Positions 49,846 through 60,159 of a stretch of DNA of 64,000 bases are shown piece by piece. A model generated the notes under the pieces. It had not been told where the DNA came from and did no database searches. It was given only the letters and a program-made list of their open reading frames with translations. The DNA lies in NCBI GenBank assembly GCA_963777515.1, contig CAVZQU010000006.1, forward strand, positions 186,001-250,000, in the 5' to 3' direction. The stretch is from CAVSWT01 sp963777515 (GTDB lineage Bacteria; Bacteroidota; Ignavibacteria; Ignavibacteriales; Ignavibacteriaceae). A program made the position numbers and the translations under genes. Each line of letters opens with the position of its first letter. The stretch's first letter is position 1.

Positions 49846-50962
49846 ATGAATTATAATAAAGATAAACGTATAGTAATGACATTAGATGCAGGTGGTACAA
49901 ATCTTGTTTTTACTGCATTACAAGGGCAGAAACAAATAATCAGTGAAATTACTTTACCTTCTAATGCCGACAACCTTGATAAATGTATCTCTTCAATAAT
50001 TAATGGATTTGAGGAAGTTAAGAAAAAATCTATACGAACCACCTTCAGCAATCAGCTTTGCATTCCCTGGGCCTGCAGACTATCTGAACGGTATTATTGG
50101 AGACCTTCCTAATCTTCCTGCATTCCGCGGTGGTGTTGCCTTAGGGCCCTTATTAAAGGATAAGTTTAAACTCCCGGTATTCATTAATAATGATGGAGAT
50201 CTATTTACTTATGGTGAAGCAATAGCCGGGTATTTGCCATTTGTAAATAATCTTCTTGAGAAATCAGGCAGTCATAAAAGGTACAAAAATCTGTTGGGCC
50301 TTACATTGGGAACTGGTTTTGGTGCGGGTATATCAAGAGATGGAAATTTATTTTTGGGAGATAATTCTATAGCAGGAGAAATTTGGCTTTTAAGAGATGT
50401 CTTAAATCCCACAGTGAACGTAGAAGAACATGTTAGTATTAATGGATTGAAAAAAGCTTATGCTTTAGAAACCGGGTTAGATCTTGAAAATGCACCCACT
50501 CCCTATGAAATGTACAAGATTGCAATAGGTGAACAGACAGGAAATGTACTAGCAGCAAAGAAAGCATTTCATAGTTTGGCAAAAGTTGCAGGCGATGCAA
50601 TTTCAAATGCAGTTACTTTAATAGATGGATTAGTTGTTATTGGAGGAGGCCTTGCAGGAGCTTCCGATGTCTTTTTGCAAAATCTTGTTGATGAAATGAA
50701 TAGCTATTATGTTTTGCCAGATGGAAAAAAAATTAAACGACTCGTTGCAAATGTTTATAATCTCGAAAACCAAGAGCAGTTTAATAAGTTTCTTAAAGGT
50801 TCTGAAAAAGAAATTACTATTTATAATACTAATAAAAAAATTAAATACGACCCAGAGCTGCGAATTGGAGTAGGAATATCAAAATTGGGGGCAAGCAGGG
50901 CTATTTTCATTGGTGCATATGCATTTGCACTCAAAATGCTTGATGAGGGAAAAAGAGTTTAA
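49846..50962 (+). CDS. ROK-family sugar kinase, one frameshift
   Basis: Frames 49846-50112 and 50003-50962 fuse into one ~371-residue protein when one A is removed from the run at 50023-50028 (five rather than six). It has the ROK phosphate-binding start RIVMTLDAGGTNLVFTALQG, then FAFPGPADYLNGIIGDLPNLP, the active-site region FINNDGDLFTYGEA and LGTGFGAGISRDGNLFLGD. It has no helix-turn-helix, unlike the ROK regulator at 24293, so an enzyme rather than a regulator is likely: a kinase for mannose, GlcNAc, ManNAc or glucose. The usual zinc CxCG motif is not evident. It is followed after 32 bases by the MFS sugar permease, forming an uptake-and-phosphorylation pair that would trap monosaccharides released by the glycosidases. 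Confidence 0.87.
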
Positions 50963-50994
50963 TTTCATTTCACTAAATATTGAAAGGAATTTTT

Positions 50995-52414
50995 ATGGCA
51001 ATCGTAAACGGAATTGCTGAAACTAATTCTAATAACTTAAAAGAAAAGAATAAAAATACATACAGAGGACCTTTTGCTATAATGACATCACTTTTCTTTA
51101 TGTGGGGTTTTATGACTGTATGGAATGATATTCTTATTCCAAGATTTAAAGATGCATTCACTTTGAAATTATTTCCAGGCTATGCTTGTTCAGTTTGCTT
51201 TTTTTGGAGCATATTTTATAGGCTCACTTATATACTTTATAATTTCAATTACCACTGGTGACCCAATTGCCAAGATCGGTTACAAGAACAGTATAGTTAT
51301 CAGTCTTTTGATATCAGCTTTGGGGAGTGCACTTTTTTGGCCTGCTGCCAGTATTACTTCTTACGGCTTATTTTTAATTGCGTTGTTTGTAGTAGGACTT
51401 GGATTCGCGATGCTGCAGATTGCTGCAAATCCGTATGTAACTATATTGGGTCCAGAACGTACGGCTTCCAGCCGATTAAATCTTGCACAAGGTTTTAATT
51501 CAGTTGGAACGACAATCGGACCTCTAATTGGCGGTTTCTTGATCTTTCAATATTTTAACAAGGCTGGAATGCATGGTGCCGATTCAGTTAAGATCCCATA
51601 TTTAGCATTTTGTATAGTCTTTATTATCCTTGCGGTTATATTTTATTTTATTCATCTGCCTCATGTTGGTGAAGGTAAAATAGAAAAAGGTGCAAGTGCG
51701 CTAAAATTTCCACATGTAGTATTAGGTATTATTGCAATCTTCATGTATGTCGGTGGCGAAGTTTCTGTCGGTAGTTCAATTATAAATTTTCTTGGTCAGC
51801 CAAGTATAGCTGGATTAAGTGCTGTAGAGGCAAGTAAATATGTTGCTTTATTTTGGGGTGGGATGTTGATGGGGCGTTTCATGGGTGCCGTAGAGTTGAG
51901 TGAAATGAAATCTAAAAATAAAAATGTTCTTCTTGCGGCTATTCCAATTGCCGGATTCATAATAATTTTATCGCTGCGGGGCTGGGCAATATCTAAAGAC
52001 TATTTACCTCTTTTAGTCCTTTGCTGGATAATGTTTCAGTTTGGAAAAGCAAACGCTGCACGTTCTTTAACTATTTTTATGGGAACAATCGTTGTATTAT
52101 TAGCAACAGCTATTATTGCAGGCGGTACCGTTGCAATGTGGTGCGTTGTTGGTGTGGGACTATTCTCATCAATTGGTTGGTCAAATACGTTCTCTCTCGC
52201 GCTAGAAGGAACAGGAGTATTAAAAAGTCAGGTATCTTCTTTATTAGTAATGGCAATTTTCGGAGGTGCACTTTTACCACCGCTCCAGGGCCATATTGCT
52301 GATTTAGGCGGCTTGGAAATTTCTTACATCGTTCCATTAATTGCTTATTCTTATGTTGGATTTTATGGTTTAATTGGCCACCGGATTGGAAAGAGTCGCA
52401 CATTGACTGAATAA
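50995..52414 (+). CDS. FucP/GluP-like MFS sugar permease, one frameshift
   Basis: Frames 50980-51261 and 51182-52414 join into a ~472-residue transporter when one A is removed at 51166-51168, giving LNYFQAMLVQFAFFGAYFIG. The ATG at 50995 is chosen because it follows AAAGGAATTTTT. The protein has the 12 hydrophobic segments of the major facilitator superfamily and the motifs of the FucP/glucose-galactose permease group: FFMWGFMTVWNDILIPRFK, then IAANPYVTILGPERTASSRLNLAQGFNSVGTTIGP (split by short gaps), and GGALLPPLQGHIADLGG near the end. These are proton symporters for hexoses such as fucose, glucose, galactose or mannose. With four GH29 fucosidases in the same window, fucose is a good candidate substrate, though I see no fucose-catabolic genes here. 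Confidence 0.88.
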
Positions 52415-52463
52415 ATGGTTTAAATATTTAGAAGATATAATAATTTTGCTATTTATTTAATTA

Positions 52464-52484
52464 TTAACTCTAATAAAGAGTTAA
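52464..52484 (+). terminator. Small hairpin downstream of the permease gene
   Basis: TTAACTCT and AGAGTTAA form a perfect 8-base-pair stem with a 5-base loop, 50 bases after the permease stop. It is not followed by a U-tract. Confidence 0.4.
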
Positions 52485-52520
52485 TGACTATTTAATAAGA
52501 ATATCATCAGTTGTAATGTT

Positions 52521-52544
52521 CGTATTATCGTATCTACTGGAGTA
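52521..52544 (+). repeat. Intergenic repeat element, copy 2
   Basis: Near-copy of 49673-49695 (about 20 of 23 positions agree, with one inserted G). It directly abuts the terminator hairpin that starts at 52544. Confidence 0.45.
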
Positions 52545-52583
52545 AAAAATCTCTGTTGGTATTATTACTTACAGAGATTTTTT
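52544..52583 (+). terminator. Rho-independent terminator
   Basis: AAAAAATCTCTGT (52544-52556) pairs perfectly with ACAGAGATTTTTT (52571-52583), 14-base loop. The 3-prime arm is a U-rich tract, and the A-rich 5-prime arm would let it work in both directions. Confidence 0.78.
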
Positions 52584-52774
52584 AGTTTTAAAATAATAAA
52601 GTATTTAAGCATATATAAACAAATCAAATATATCCCTGTTAATAAAAATACTCTCAGCTCATTAACTAAAAAAGATTTTTTTGAATTGGTATTATAGTCT
52701 AAGATTGATTACGTTTAAAAATCATCTGAACAATTTTCAGTTATTTTTGAATAGTTCTTTAAAAGGAAATTAAA

Positions 52775-55630
52775 ATGTACACGGGAATTTTATTAGTATT
52801 ATTAGCAATTTCATTTTTAATTCTCTTAAATGGTATAAAAAAGAAAAACAAATTAATTATTGCTTTGGGGATTCTCGCCGGATTATTATCATTAGGTTTT
52901 TTCTGGTTCATGGATTTTTGGGGAGAAGCATTGTGGTTTCAAACTTTTGGATTCAGCAGTCGGTTCTGGCTGGAAATTGTTTACAGCATTGTGCTGGGGG
53001 CAGTTGGTGCTGTAATAGCTTTTGGAGTGATGTATTTATTAACCTTTCCATTTCCAAAATCAGTTAAGTATGCAAGATGGATTACAGTTTTAATAGCGGT
53101 TTTTGTCGGTGCTGTTTGGGGATATTCCAACTGGGATGTAATCCTAAAATTTTTCGATAAAGTATCAGTATCTTTAACTGACCCGGTTTTTGGAAAGAGC
53201 ATTGATTATTATCTTTTTACTTTACCTTTCCTTGATACCATATATATATTATTGTTTTCACTTTCTTTCATTGGAATAGCGGCTTCATTTGTTGTAACTT
53301 TCGTAGGAATAAATCCGCAAGGGCTTTACTTTTATATCCCACCTTCAGCCTCTGAAACTACCCAAAAGCTTCATAAATCTCTTTACATGAATGCGGCAAT
53401 ATTTCTTTTAGTGCTTGCCTTTGGAAAATATTTAGACAAGTTTCATTTGATGTATTCCGGCAGTGGCGTGGTATATGGGCCGGGATGGACGGATACTACT
53501 ATAATTGTTCCTACCTATAATATTATTATAGTATTAATGATATTGGTTAGTATAACACTTTTTATTCCTGCTCTAAGAAATAAGTATCAGAATTTGTTTA
53601 GTAAGTTTAGAGTGACATCTTCGACTGCACCAATATATATTTTGTCAAGTGTGGCAGCGGGAATGATTTTGATTTGGTTTCTCGGCCTTACAGCAATCCC
53701 CGGTTTGTTTGAAACTTTTATGGTAAAGCCTAATGAAATTACGTATGAACGCCCATATATAATGAACAATATAAAATTCACCCAGCATGGGTTTGGATTG
53801 GATAAAGTAGAAAATAAGGAATTCCCGGAGAACGGTAAATTTACTATGAATACGGTTAAAAATAATCCGGGCATCTTTAACAATATTAGGCTGTGGGATT
53901 GGCGCGCTTTGGATGCAACTTACCGCCAGTTCCAGGAGTTGAGGCTTTATTACCAGTTTTCAAGTGTAAATTTAGATAGATATAATGTTGACGGCAGCTT
54001 CAGGCAAGTTATGGTATCGGCGAGGGAAATGAATATTAATAATCTACCTGCACAAAGCCAGACTTTTGTTAATAAGCGTTTTCAATACACACATGGCTAC
54101 GGTATTACTATGGCGACCGTAAATGAATTTACAACTCAAGGTCTCCCGCATTTATTAATAAAGGATATTCCAACAGTGAGTGAAGATTCATCTCTTAAAG
54201 TAACACAGCCGCGTATTTATTACGGTGAGTTGACAAATACTCCTGCTGTAGTTAACACTAAACAAAAAGAATTTGATTATCCAAACGGTAATGAAAATGT
54301 TTATACAAGATATAATGGTAAAGGCGGAGTAGTAATTAATAGTTTATGGAGAAAATTTTTATTTAGCTGGAAATATGATGGAACCCGATTATTATTTTCG
54401 GATTATCCGACAGACAGCAGCCGTATAATGTTTCATCGTCAAATAGAAGAACGTGTAAAACTTTTGGCACCATTCCTAAAATTTGATAACAATCCTTACA
54501 TTGTTTTAGATAAAGGAAAACTTTACTGGATAATTGATGCTTATACAACTTCCGATTATTATCCTTACAGCGAGCCTTTTAGTTCTGATGAAGCAATTGG
54601 TTATAAACAAGGAAACTATGAAAGAAATTTATCTGGCAGTGTAAGTGAAATTTTTCATGGCGCAAATTATATCAGGAATTCTGTCAAAGTTGTAGTTAAT
54701 GCATTCGATGGTTCGGTAGATTTTTATATAATCGATAAAACTGATCCTATTATAAAAGTCTGGAGTAAAATATATCCCAAATTGTTCAAGCCGATTTCTG
54801 AAATGACCAAAGGATTGATTTCACATATCCGTTATCCGCAGGATATGCTGTTAACTCAAGGTTTGGTTTACGAGAAATATCACATGACAGATCCAACAGT
54901 TTTTTATAACCAGGAGGATCTTTGGGTAAGAGCCACGGAAAAATATTATAATAACATTCAACCGGTTGAACCTTATTATATTGTATGGCAATTGCCTGGA
55001 TCAGATAAACCAAGGTTTTCTCTTATACTTCCATTTACTCCAAAGAATAGGCAGGTACTTATCGGCTGGATTGCCGGCATGTGCGACCCTGATAATTACG
55101 GCAAATTAATTACATATCAATTTCCTAAAGGAAAGATGATTACCGGCCCGCAGCAGGTAGAAACGAAAATCGACCAGGACAGCTTTTTATCGGGACAGCT
55201 TACTTTATGGGATCAAAGGGGTTCAAATGTTATAAGAGGAAATGTACTTGCAATCCCGGTTGCAAATACTTTGTTTTATGTTGAACCAATTTATCTTCAA
55301 GCAGAAACTGCAGCTTATCCTGAACTAAGATTAGTTGTGGTGATGCATGGAGATGATATGAGCTATGGTGATTCATTTGATAAAGCATTAGAAAAATTTT
55401 TTAATGCTTCTGTTGCTACAACGAATACAGTTTCACAAACTGGTTCAACACCAACTTCAATGCAGGAAAACAATACTCCATACAAAGGGTTGATAAAACA
55501 AGCCAACGAAGCCTTTAATAATTATTTAAAATATTCCGGGCAAAAGAAATTTCCGGACGCTGCAAATGAATTAGAAAAATTGCAGGATGCTTTGAACAAG
55601 CTTGCGAGTGATACTAGTAAGATTAAATAG
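52775..55630 (+). CDS. UPF0182 family membrane protein
   Basis: The 951-residue protein belongs to the UPF0182 (COG1615) family. The first ~330 residues contain about seven transmembrane helices (for example YTGILLVLLAISFLILLNG, IVYSIVLGAVGAVIAFGVMY and PIYILSSVAAGMILIWFLGL). The large C-terminal part is extracellular and carries the family hallmarks YNVDGSFRQVMVSAREM, YTHGYGITMATVN and TRLLFSDYPTDSSRIMFHRQ, with VRATEKYYNNIQPVEPYYI. The tail is a short helical stretch (GLIKQANEAFNNYLKYSGQ). The family's role is unknown. A good ribosome site (AAAAGGAAA) precedes the ATG. It is flanked by a terminator upstream and a 232-base gap downstream, so it is not part of the glycan operon and marks the end of the N-glycan locus. 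Frame intact. Confidence 0.92.
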   Translation: MYTGILLVLLAISFLILLNGIKKKNKLIIALGILAGLLSLGFFWFMDFWGEALWFQTFGFSSRFWLEIVYSIVLGAVGAVIAFGVMYLLTFPFPKSVKYARWITVLIAVFVGAVWGYSNWDVILKFFDKVSVSLTDPVFGKSIDYYLFTLPFLDTIYILLFSLSFIGIAASFVVTFVGINPQGLYFYIPPSASETTQKLHKSLYMNAAIFLLVLAFGKYLDKFHLMYSGSGVVYGPGWTDTTIIVPTYNIIIVLMILVSITLFIPALRNKYQNLFSKFRVTSSTAPIYILSSVAAGMILIWFLGLTAIPGLFETFMVKPNEITYERPYIMNNIKFTQHGFGLDKVENKEFPENGKFTMNTVKNNPGIFNNIRLWDWRALDATYRQFQELRLYYQFSSVNLDRYNVDGSFRQVMVSAREMNINNLPAQSQTFVNKRFQYTHGYGITMATVNEFTTQGLPHLLIKDIPTVSEDSSLKVTQPRIYYGELTNTPAVVNTKQKEFDYPNGNENVYTRYNGKGGVVINSLWRKFLFSWKYDGTRLLFSDYPTDSSRIMFHRQIEERVKLLAPFLKFDNNPYIVLDKGKLYWIIDAYTTSDYYPYSEPFSSDEAIGYKQGNYERNLSGSVSEIFHGANYIRNSVKVVVNAFDGSVDFYIIDKTDPIIKVWSKIYPKLFKPISEMTKGLISHIRYPQDMLLTQGLVYEKYHMTDPTVFYNQEDLWVRATEKYYNNIQPVEPYYIVWQLPGSDKPRFSLILPFTPKNRQVLIGWIAGMCDPDNYGKLITYQFPKGKMITGPQQVETKIDQDSFLSGQLTLWDQRGSNVIRGNVLAIPVANTLFYVEPIYLQAETAAYPELRLVVVMHGDDMSYGDSFDKALEKFFNASVATTNTVSQTGSTPTSMQENNTPYKGLIKQANEAFNNYLKYSGQKKFPDAANELEKLQDALNKLASDTSKIK

Positions 55631-55862
55631 TAAATTGGAATACCTGAAGGATTGAATTAAATAGTAGTTAATGGATATATATTTAGGGGAGTAATCCTGA
55701 TTGAAATTTTATTAATGATAATACAATTTTATGTAGGAATATATTCCACTATAATTATTCCTTTACAACTAAGAATTTTTCATTTAATTTTAAGTAAATT
55801 CAGTTTGGCAATATCCTAAGCTCAAAGGGTTATAATATAAGTTAAGGGACAGGGAAATTACT

Positions 55863-58800
55863 ATGAGAATCATTTTTCCATTCTCATTGAACAGTAATTA
55901 TAAAATTAAATTCCAGCAATTAATTTTTATCCTATCATTAATTTTTTTCAGTTCAATAAATTTATCTGCACAAGAAAATGATTTGCAAAAGGAATTTTTG
56001 CGTTTTCAATATTTTGGTGTAGATGAGGGACTTTCCCAGGGAACAATTTACTCCATCTTTCAGGACAGCCATGGCTTTTTATGGTTAGCTACTCAATTTG
56101 GTTTAAATAGATATGATGGATATACTTTTAAAAGTTATGTTAACAGTACTACAGACTCAACCAGCATCAGCAGCAATTTTGTTTTATCAATAGCTGAAGA
56201 TAAAAATGGGGATTTATGGGTCTCAACAGAGAATGGATTAAATAGATTTAATTATAACCACGAAACTTTTACAAGATATTTGCAGGATTCAACGGACATG
56301 TCCGTTGTCTCATCCGTCTATGTTGACAAGAATGGAGTAATATGGGCGGGAACGCCGTCAAGAGGGTTATATAGATTAGAAGTTAACAATGATAAAACAG
56401 ATGATGTAACAATCACAAATTACCGGCATGATAGCAATAATTTTTATTCATTGAGTAGTAACCTTGCAAGATGCATTTTCGAGGACAGTAAAGGAAGGAT
56501 TTGGGTAGGTACAGATAAGGGACTGAATCTTTTAGCTGATTCAAAAAAAGGCATCTTTAAAAAGATTACAAATATTTATAATGAAAATAAAACTGTTGAA
56601 GCACAAATTTGGACAATTTGTGAAAGTAAATCGGGAAGACTGGTAGTTGGGTCCACTGCAGGATTATTTTCTGTTTTTGAAGATTTAAATAATTCATATT
56701 ATTTAATTGATTTTTTTATTCAGAATAGAAAATTATTTATTCCTAATACTGTCATTTCGGCTTATCAAGATAATTCGGATAACCTCTGGCTTGGTACATA
56801 TGCTGGTGGTTTGTATTTGTGGAATGAGAAAAATTTGCAGTTATCAAAGATATTTGACAGGTTGAATAAAAATGATTTGCAAACCAGTACAGTTTACTCA
56901 ATTAAAGCAGACTATTCTAAAGTTTTGTGGATTGGAACTAAATCAGATTTACTTAAATACTCACCAACTAATAGTTATTTTGACAGTTTTGAGAACACAA
57001 TTAAACAAAGTAAAGATGAGAATCTAGTCTTAACTTTTCTTGAAGATAAAGATGGAAAAATCTGGATCGGAAAAAGTTTAAACCTGGAATTATTTGATCC
57101 TATAAAAGAAAAAACAGAAAAGTTCAATCTTGAACATTACATATCTTACAGGCCTCATGATCTTGGGGTTAAATCAATTTACCAGGACAGTTCCGGTACA
57201 TTATGGATTGGTACTTTATGGAGAGGCTTATTTGAAATGAAAGAAAAAAACGAAAAGAGAAATGATTACAGCTTTCATCAATATTGGTATTATGCAAACA
57301 ACAACCCAGATTTGTATGATAACGCAGTATTAAAAATGATTGAAGATAAATGGGGCTATTTATGGTTAGCAACAAAATATGGCGTCAAAAGGTTCAATAA
57401 AGAAAATAAAAAATTTTATGATTTGAAGTTTACTCCTCAATCTAAAATTAAACCTCCTGAAAGCATAGTATATGAAATTTATAAATCTCCAAGCAATCCA
57501 AATATCATTTGGATTGGAACAAGAAGCCAAGGGATGTTTGAAGTTAAGTTGGGCAATAATGAAAATGAAATAACCGGACTCAGCCATTTTACACCTGATT
57601 CTAAAATCCCAAATAGTCTCAGTGCGGAATTCGTAAGAACAATACTGGAGGATAAGAAAGGCAGGCTTTGGGTTGGAACAGTCAGCAGCGGTTTACATTT
57701 GTTAAATAATGATTCAACTACATTTACTAAATTCGGTACCAAAGACGGATTACCAAGCAATGCTATTTTAGGATTATTAGAAGATAATTTGGGATATTTA
57801 TGGATAAGCACAATCTCTGGATTATGCAGATTTGATCCGGAAACTTTTGAGTCTATTAGTTTTTCTAAATCTGATGGTTTACAAAATAGTGAATTTAACG
57901 GCGGTGCTAATTTTAAAAGTAAATCGGGAGATTTATATTTTGGAGGAACTAAGGGATTTGATATAGTCCATCCTGACCTTGTTCAAAAAAATAAACGGCC
58001 TCCACCTGTTGTAATAACAGAGATACGGTTATATAATAATTCAATATTTAACCGCGTTCAAAGGAATGAAAATACCGCATCTTTACAATTAAAAAATGAT
58101 TACGGTTCAATCGAACTAAATCATAATGAAAATGTTATTTCATTTGAATTTTCTGCCTTGGATTATGTTAATCCGGCTAATAATAAATATGCTTATAAGA
58201 TGGAAGGAATTGATACAAGCTGGAGCTATGTAAGTTCACGACGTTTTGCAAATTATTCTCAAATTCCCCCAGGTGAATATTTCTTCAAAGTAAAAGCAGC
58301 TAATAACAACAATGTATGGAATAATGAAGGAGCTTTAATTAAGATAATAATTGATCCTCCATTCTGGCAGACTTTGTGGTTCAAGGCGCTATCAACTTTT
58401 ATTTTAATTGCTTTTCTTTTCTTTCTTTATAAGTATAGAATAAGAAAAATGGAGGAAAAGAAACGAACTTTGGAAATACAGGTAAAAGAAAGAACAGAAG
58501 CAGCACAAAAAATTCAAGATGCTCTTTCACAAGTAGAAAAATTAAAAAATGAACTTGAAGCAGAGAATATTTATTTACAAGATGAAATTAAACTAACTCA
58601 TAATTTTGAAAGTATTATCAGTACAAGTGAATCATTTAAAAAAATATTATACAAAGTAGAACAAGTATCCAGCACAGATGCTATTGTGCTTATATTAGGT
58701 GAGTCGGGGACAGGTAAAGAATTGCTGGCACGTGCAATTCATAGTTTAAGTAATAGAAAAAATAAACCGCTTATTAAAGTAAACTGCGCTGCACTTCCGG

Positions 58801-59533
58801 CGAACTTAATTGAAAGCGAATTGTTTGGCCATGAGAAAGGAGCATTTACAGGAGCTTATGCTAAAAAGATAGGGAGATTTGAATTAGCTAATGGTGGAAC
58901 AATATTCCTTGATGAGATTGGAGAACTGCCTCTGGAGCTTCAGGCAAAATTGTTAAGAGTTCTGCAGGAGAATGAGTTTGAAAGAGTAGGAGGAACAAAT
59001 CCGATTAAAGTTGATGTTAGAGTGATTGCTGCTACAAATAGAGATTTGGAACTTGCCCTAAAGCAAGGAACTTTTCGTGAAGATCTTTATTACAGGCTTA
59101 ATGTTTTTCCTATTCAAATTCCACCTCTTCGCGAAAGAAGAGAAGACATTCCAGTATTGGTGAATCACTTTGTTAATAAGCATGCAAAAAAAATAGGAAA
59201 GAAGATTGAATCAATTTCTCCAAAACTTATGAAAAAATTAATTGAATATGATTGGCCGGGAAATGTACGTGAGCTTGAAAACGTTATTGAAAGAGCAATA
59301 ATAATTTGTCCGGGAAATAATTTTAAGATTGAAGATTCATTCTTAAAAAATAAAGAAAATGGAAATTCCGGAAACTACCAGCCTCTTGATGAAATTGAAA
59401 GAAAGTATATTATAGAAATACTTGAATCAACTAACTGGCGCGTTAGCGGGCCTAATGGTGCTGCAAAGATATTAGGCCTTGTTCCATCTACATTGAATAT
59501 CGGATGAAGAAACTTAATATCCATCGTAAATAA
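55863..59533 (+). CDS. Giant transmembrane sigma-54 activator with propeller sensor, frameshift at the end
   Basis: The open frame stops at 59507, but one missing G near 59495 is inferred; the true end reads STLEYRMKKLNIHRK at 59533, giving ~1223 residues. Order: signal peptide (about 1-40); two periplasmic seven-bladed propellers of reg_prop repeats (GLNRYDGYTF, WLATQFGLNRY, GRIWVGTDKGLN, GTLWIGTLWRGLFE); a Y_Y_Y domain (about 745-835, PPGEYFFKVKAAN); a transmembrane helix (about 842-862); a coiled coil (KKRTLEIQVKERTEAAQKIQ); an AAA+ sigma-54 domain with Walker A GESGTGKE (about 946), GAFTGA (about 993) and Walker B; and a Fis-type HTH_8. It has no histidine kinase or receiver. This differs from Bacteroides hybrid two-component sensors, which end in AraC domains. 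It is a one-component trans-membrane activator whose ligand, by family analogy, is likely a glycan. Confidence 0.9.
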
Positions 59534-59563
59534 AATTCACAATATATTGTGAATTCACAATAT
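59534..59563 (+). promoter_or_regulatory. Overlapping perfect palindromes after the sigma-54 regulator
   Basis: AATTCACAATATATTGTGAATT (59534-59555 as 11+11 arms) and ATATTGTGAATTCACAATAT (59544-59563) are both perfect palindromes. They share the half-site TTCACAATA, which therefore occurs three times in alternating orientation. They sit immediately after the stop codon at 59531-59533. This could be an operator or the 3-prime hairpin of the regulator message. Confidence 0.55.
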
Positions 59564-59720
59564 GTAGGGAATCGCTAAGCCATCTAAAAAATAATATAAA
59601 CCCGCAAATATTTAATTTTATCTCCAAATTCAAAATATTATTGGTAGATCAATAGATTTTTCTCGATTGGCCTGTCTTTTGTCTTTCCCTAATTAACAAA
59701 TAAATTATTGATGTCTCCAA

Positions 59721-60074
59721 ATGAACAATTATTCTCCAATCATATTGGTGAATGATAATACTTTTCAGAAACAAGTAATAGAAAATTCTTTACCGGTAAT
59801 CGTTGTTTTTGAAAAAAGCTGCTGGGGTACAGCTCAAATAATGAAACCAATTTTAGAGAGAATAGCTTTCGACTATGCTGGTAAAATTAAAGTGTATAAA
59901 TATAGTATGGATCAAAACTTAGTTATTTCGGAACTATATAAAATTGAAAACAGTACAACAATTCTATTATTTAGCAAGGGCGATGTTATTTGTAAAACCG
60001 GGGTGATATCAAAAATGGAACTGCAAAAGATTATTAACTCATTACTAAATGAAACTATAAAAACTACAAGCTGA
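59721..60074 (+). CDS. Thioredoxin-fold protein lacking the second active-site cysteine
   Basis: The 117-residue protein has the thioredoxin fold: an N-terminal helix (DNTFQKQVIENS), the central strand PVIVVFEKS, the active-site helix CWGTAQIMKPILERIA, and the later KIKVYKYSMDQ and TTILLFSKGDV with GVISKMELQKIIN. The position of WCGPC is C34-W-G-T37, so only one active-site cysteine is left; it cannot act as a normal disulfide reductase, but could form mixed disulfides or serve as a structural or binding protein. A cis-proline is not visible at the usual place (NSTTILLF). No signal peptide. Such degenerate forms are common in this phylum. It sits between the sigma-54 regulator and the UpxY-like gene with no obvious functional tie. 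Confidence 0.75.
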   Translation: MNNYSPIILVNDNTFQKQVIENSLPVIVVFEKSCWGTAQIMKPILERIAFDYAGKIKVYKYSMDQNLVISELYKIENSTTILLFSKGDVICKTGVISKMELQKIINSLLNETIKTTS

Positions 60075-60159
60075 ATAACAAGTATCTCATAATATTTAGA
60101 GCAACATACATTTTCTTTATGCCGGAGACTCGGAGCTTTTTAAAATATAAATTATAAAA

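Larger units (their letters stand above)
52415..52774. other. 360-base intergenic gap with two hairpins and a repeat copy
   Basis: It contains the hairpin at 52464-52484, the repeat copy at 52521-52544 and the terminator at 52544-52583. The remainder is AT-rich and featureless, ending in AAAAGGAAA before the UPF0182 start. Confidence 0.5.

Noticed and set aside
55803..55830. Possible sigma-54 -24/-12 promoter upstream of the activator gene (TTTGGCAATATCCTAAGC)
   Set aside because: The GG to GC spacing is 11 rather than the required 10 bases and the -12 box is poor.
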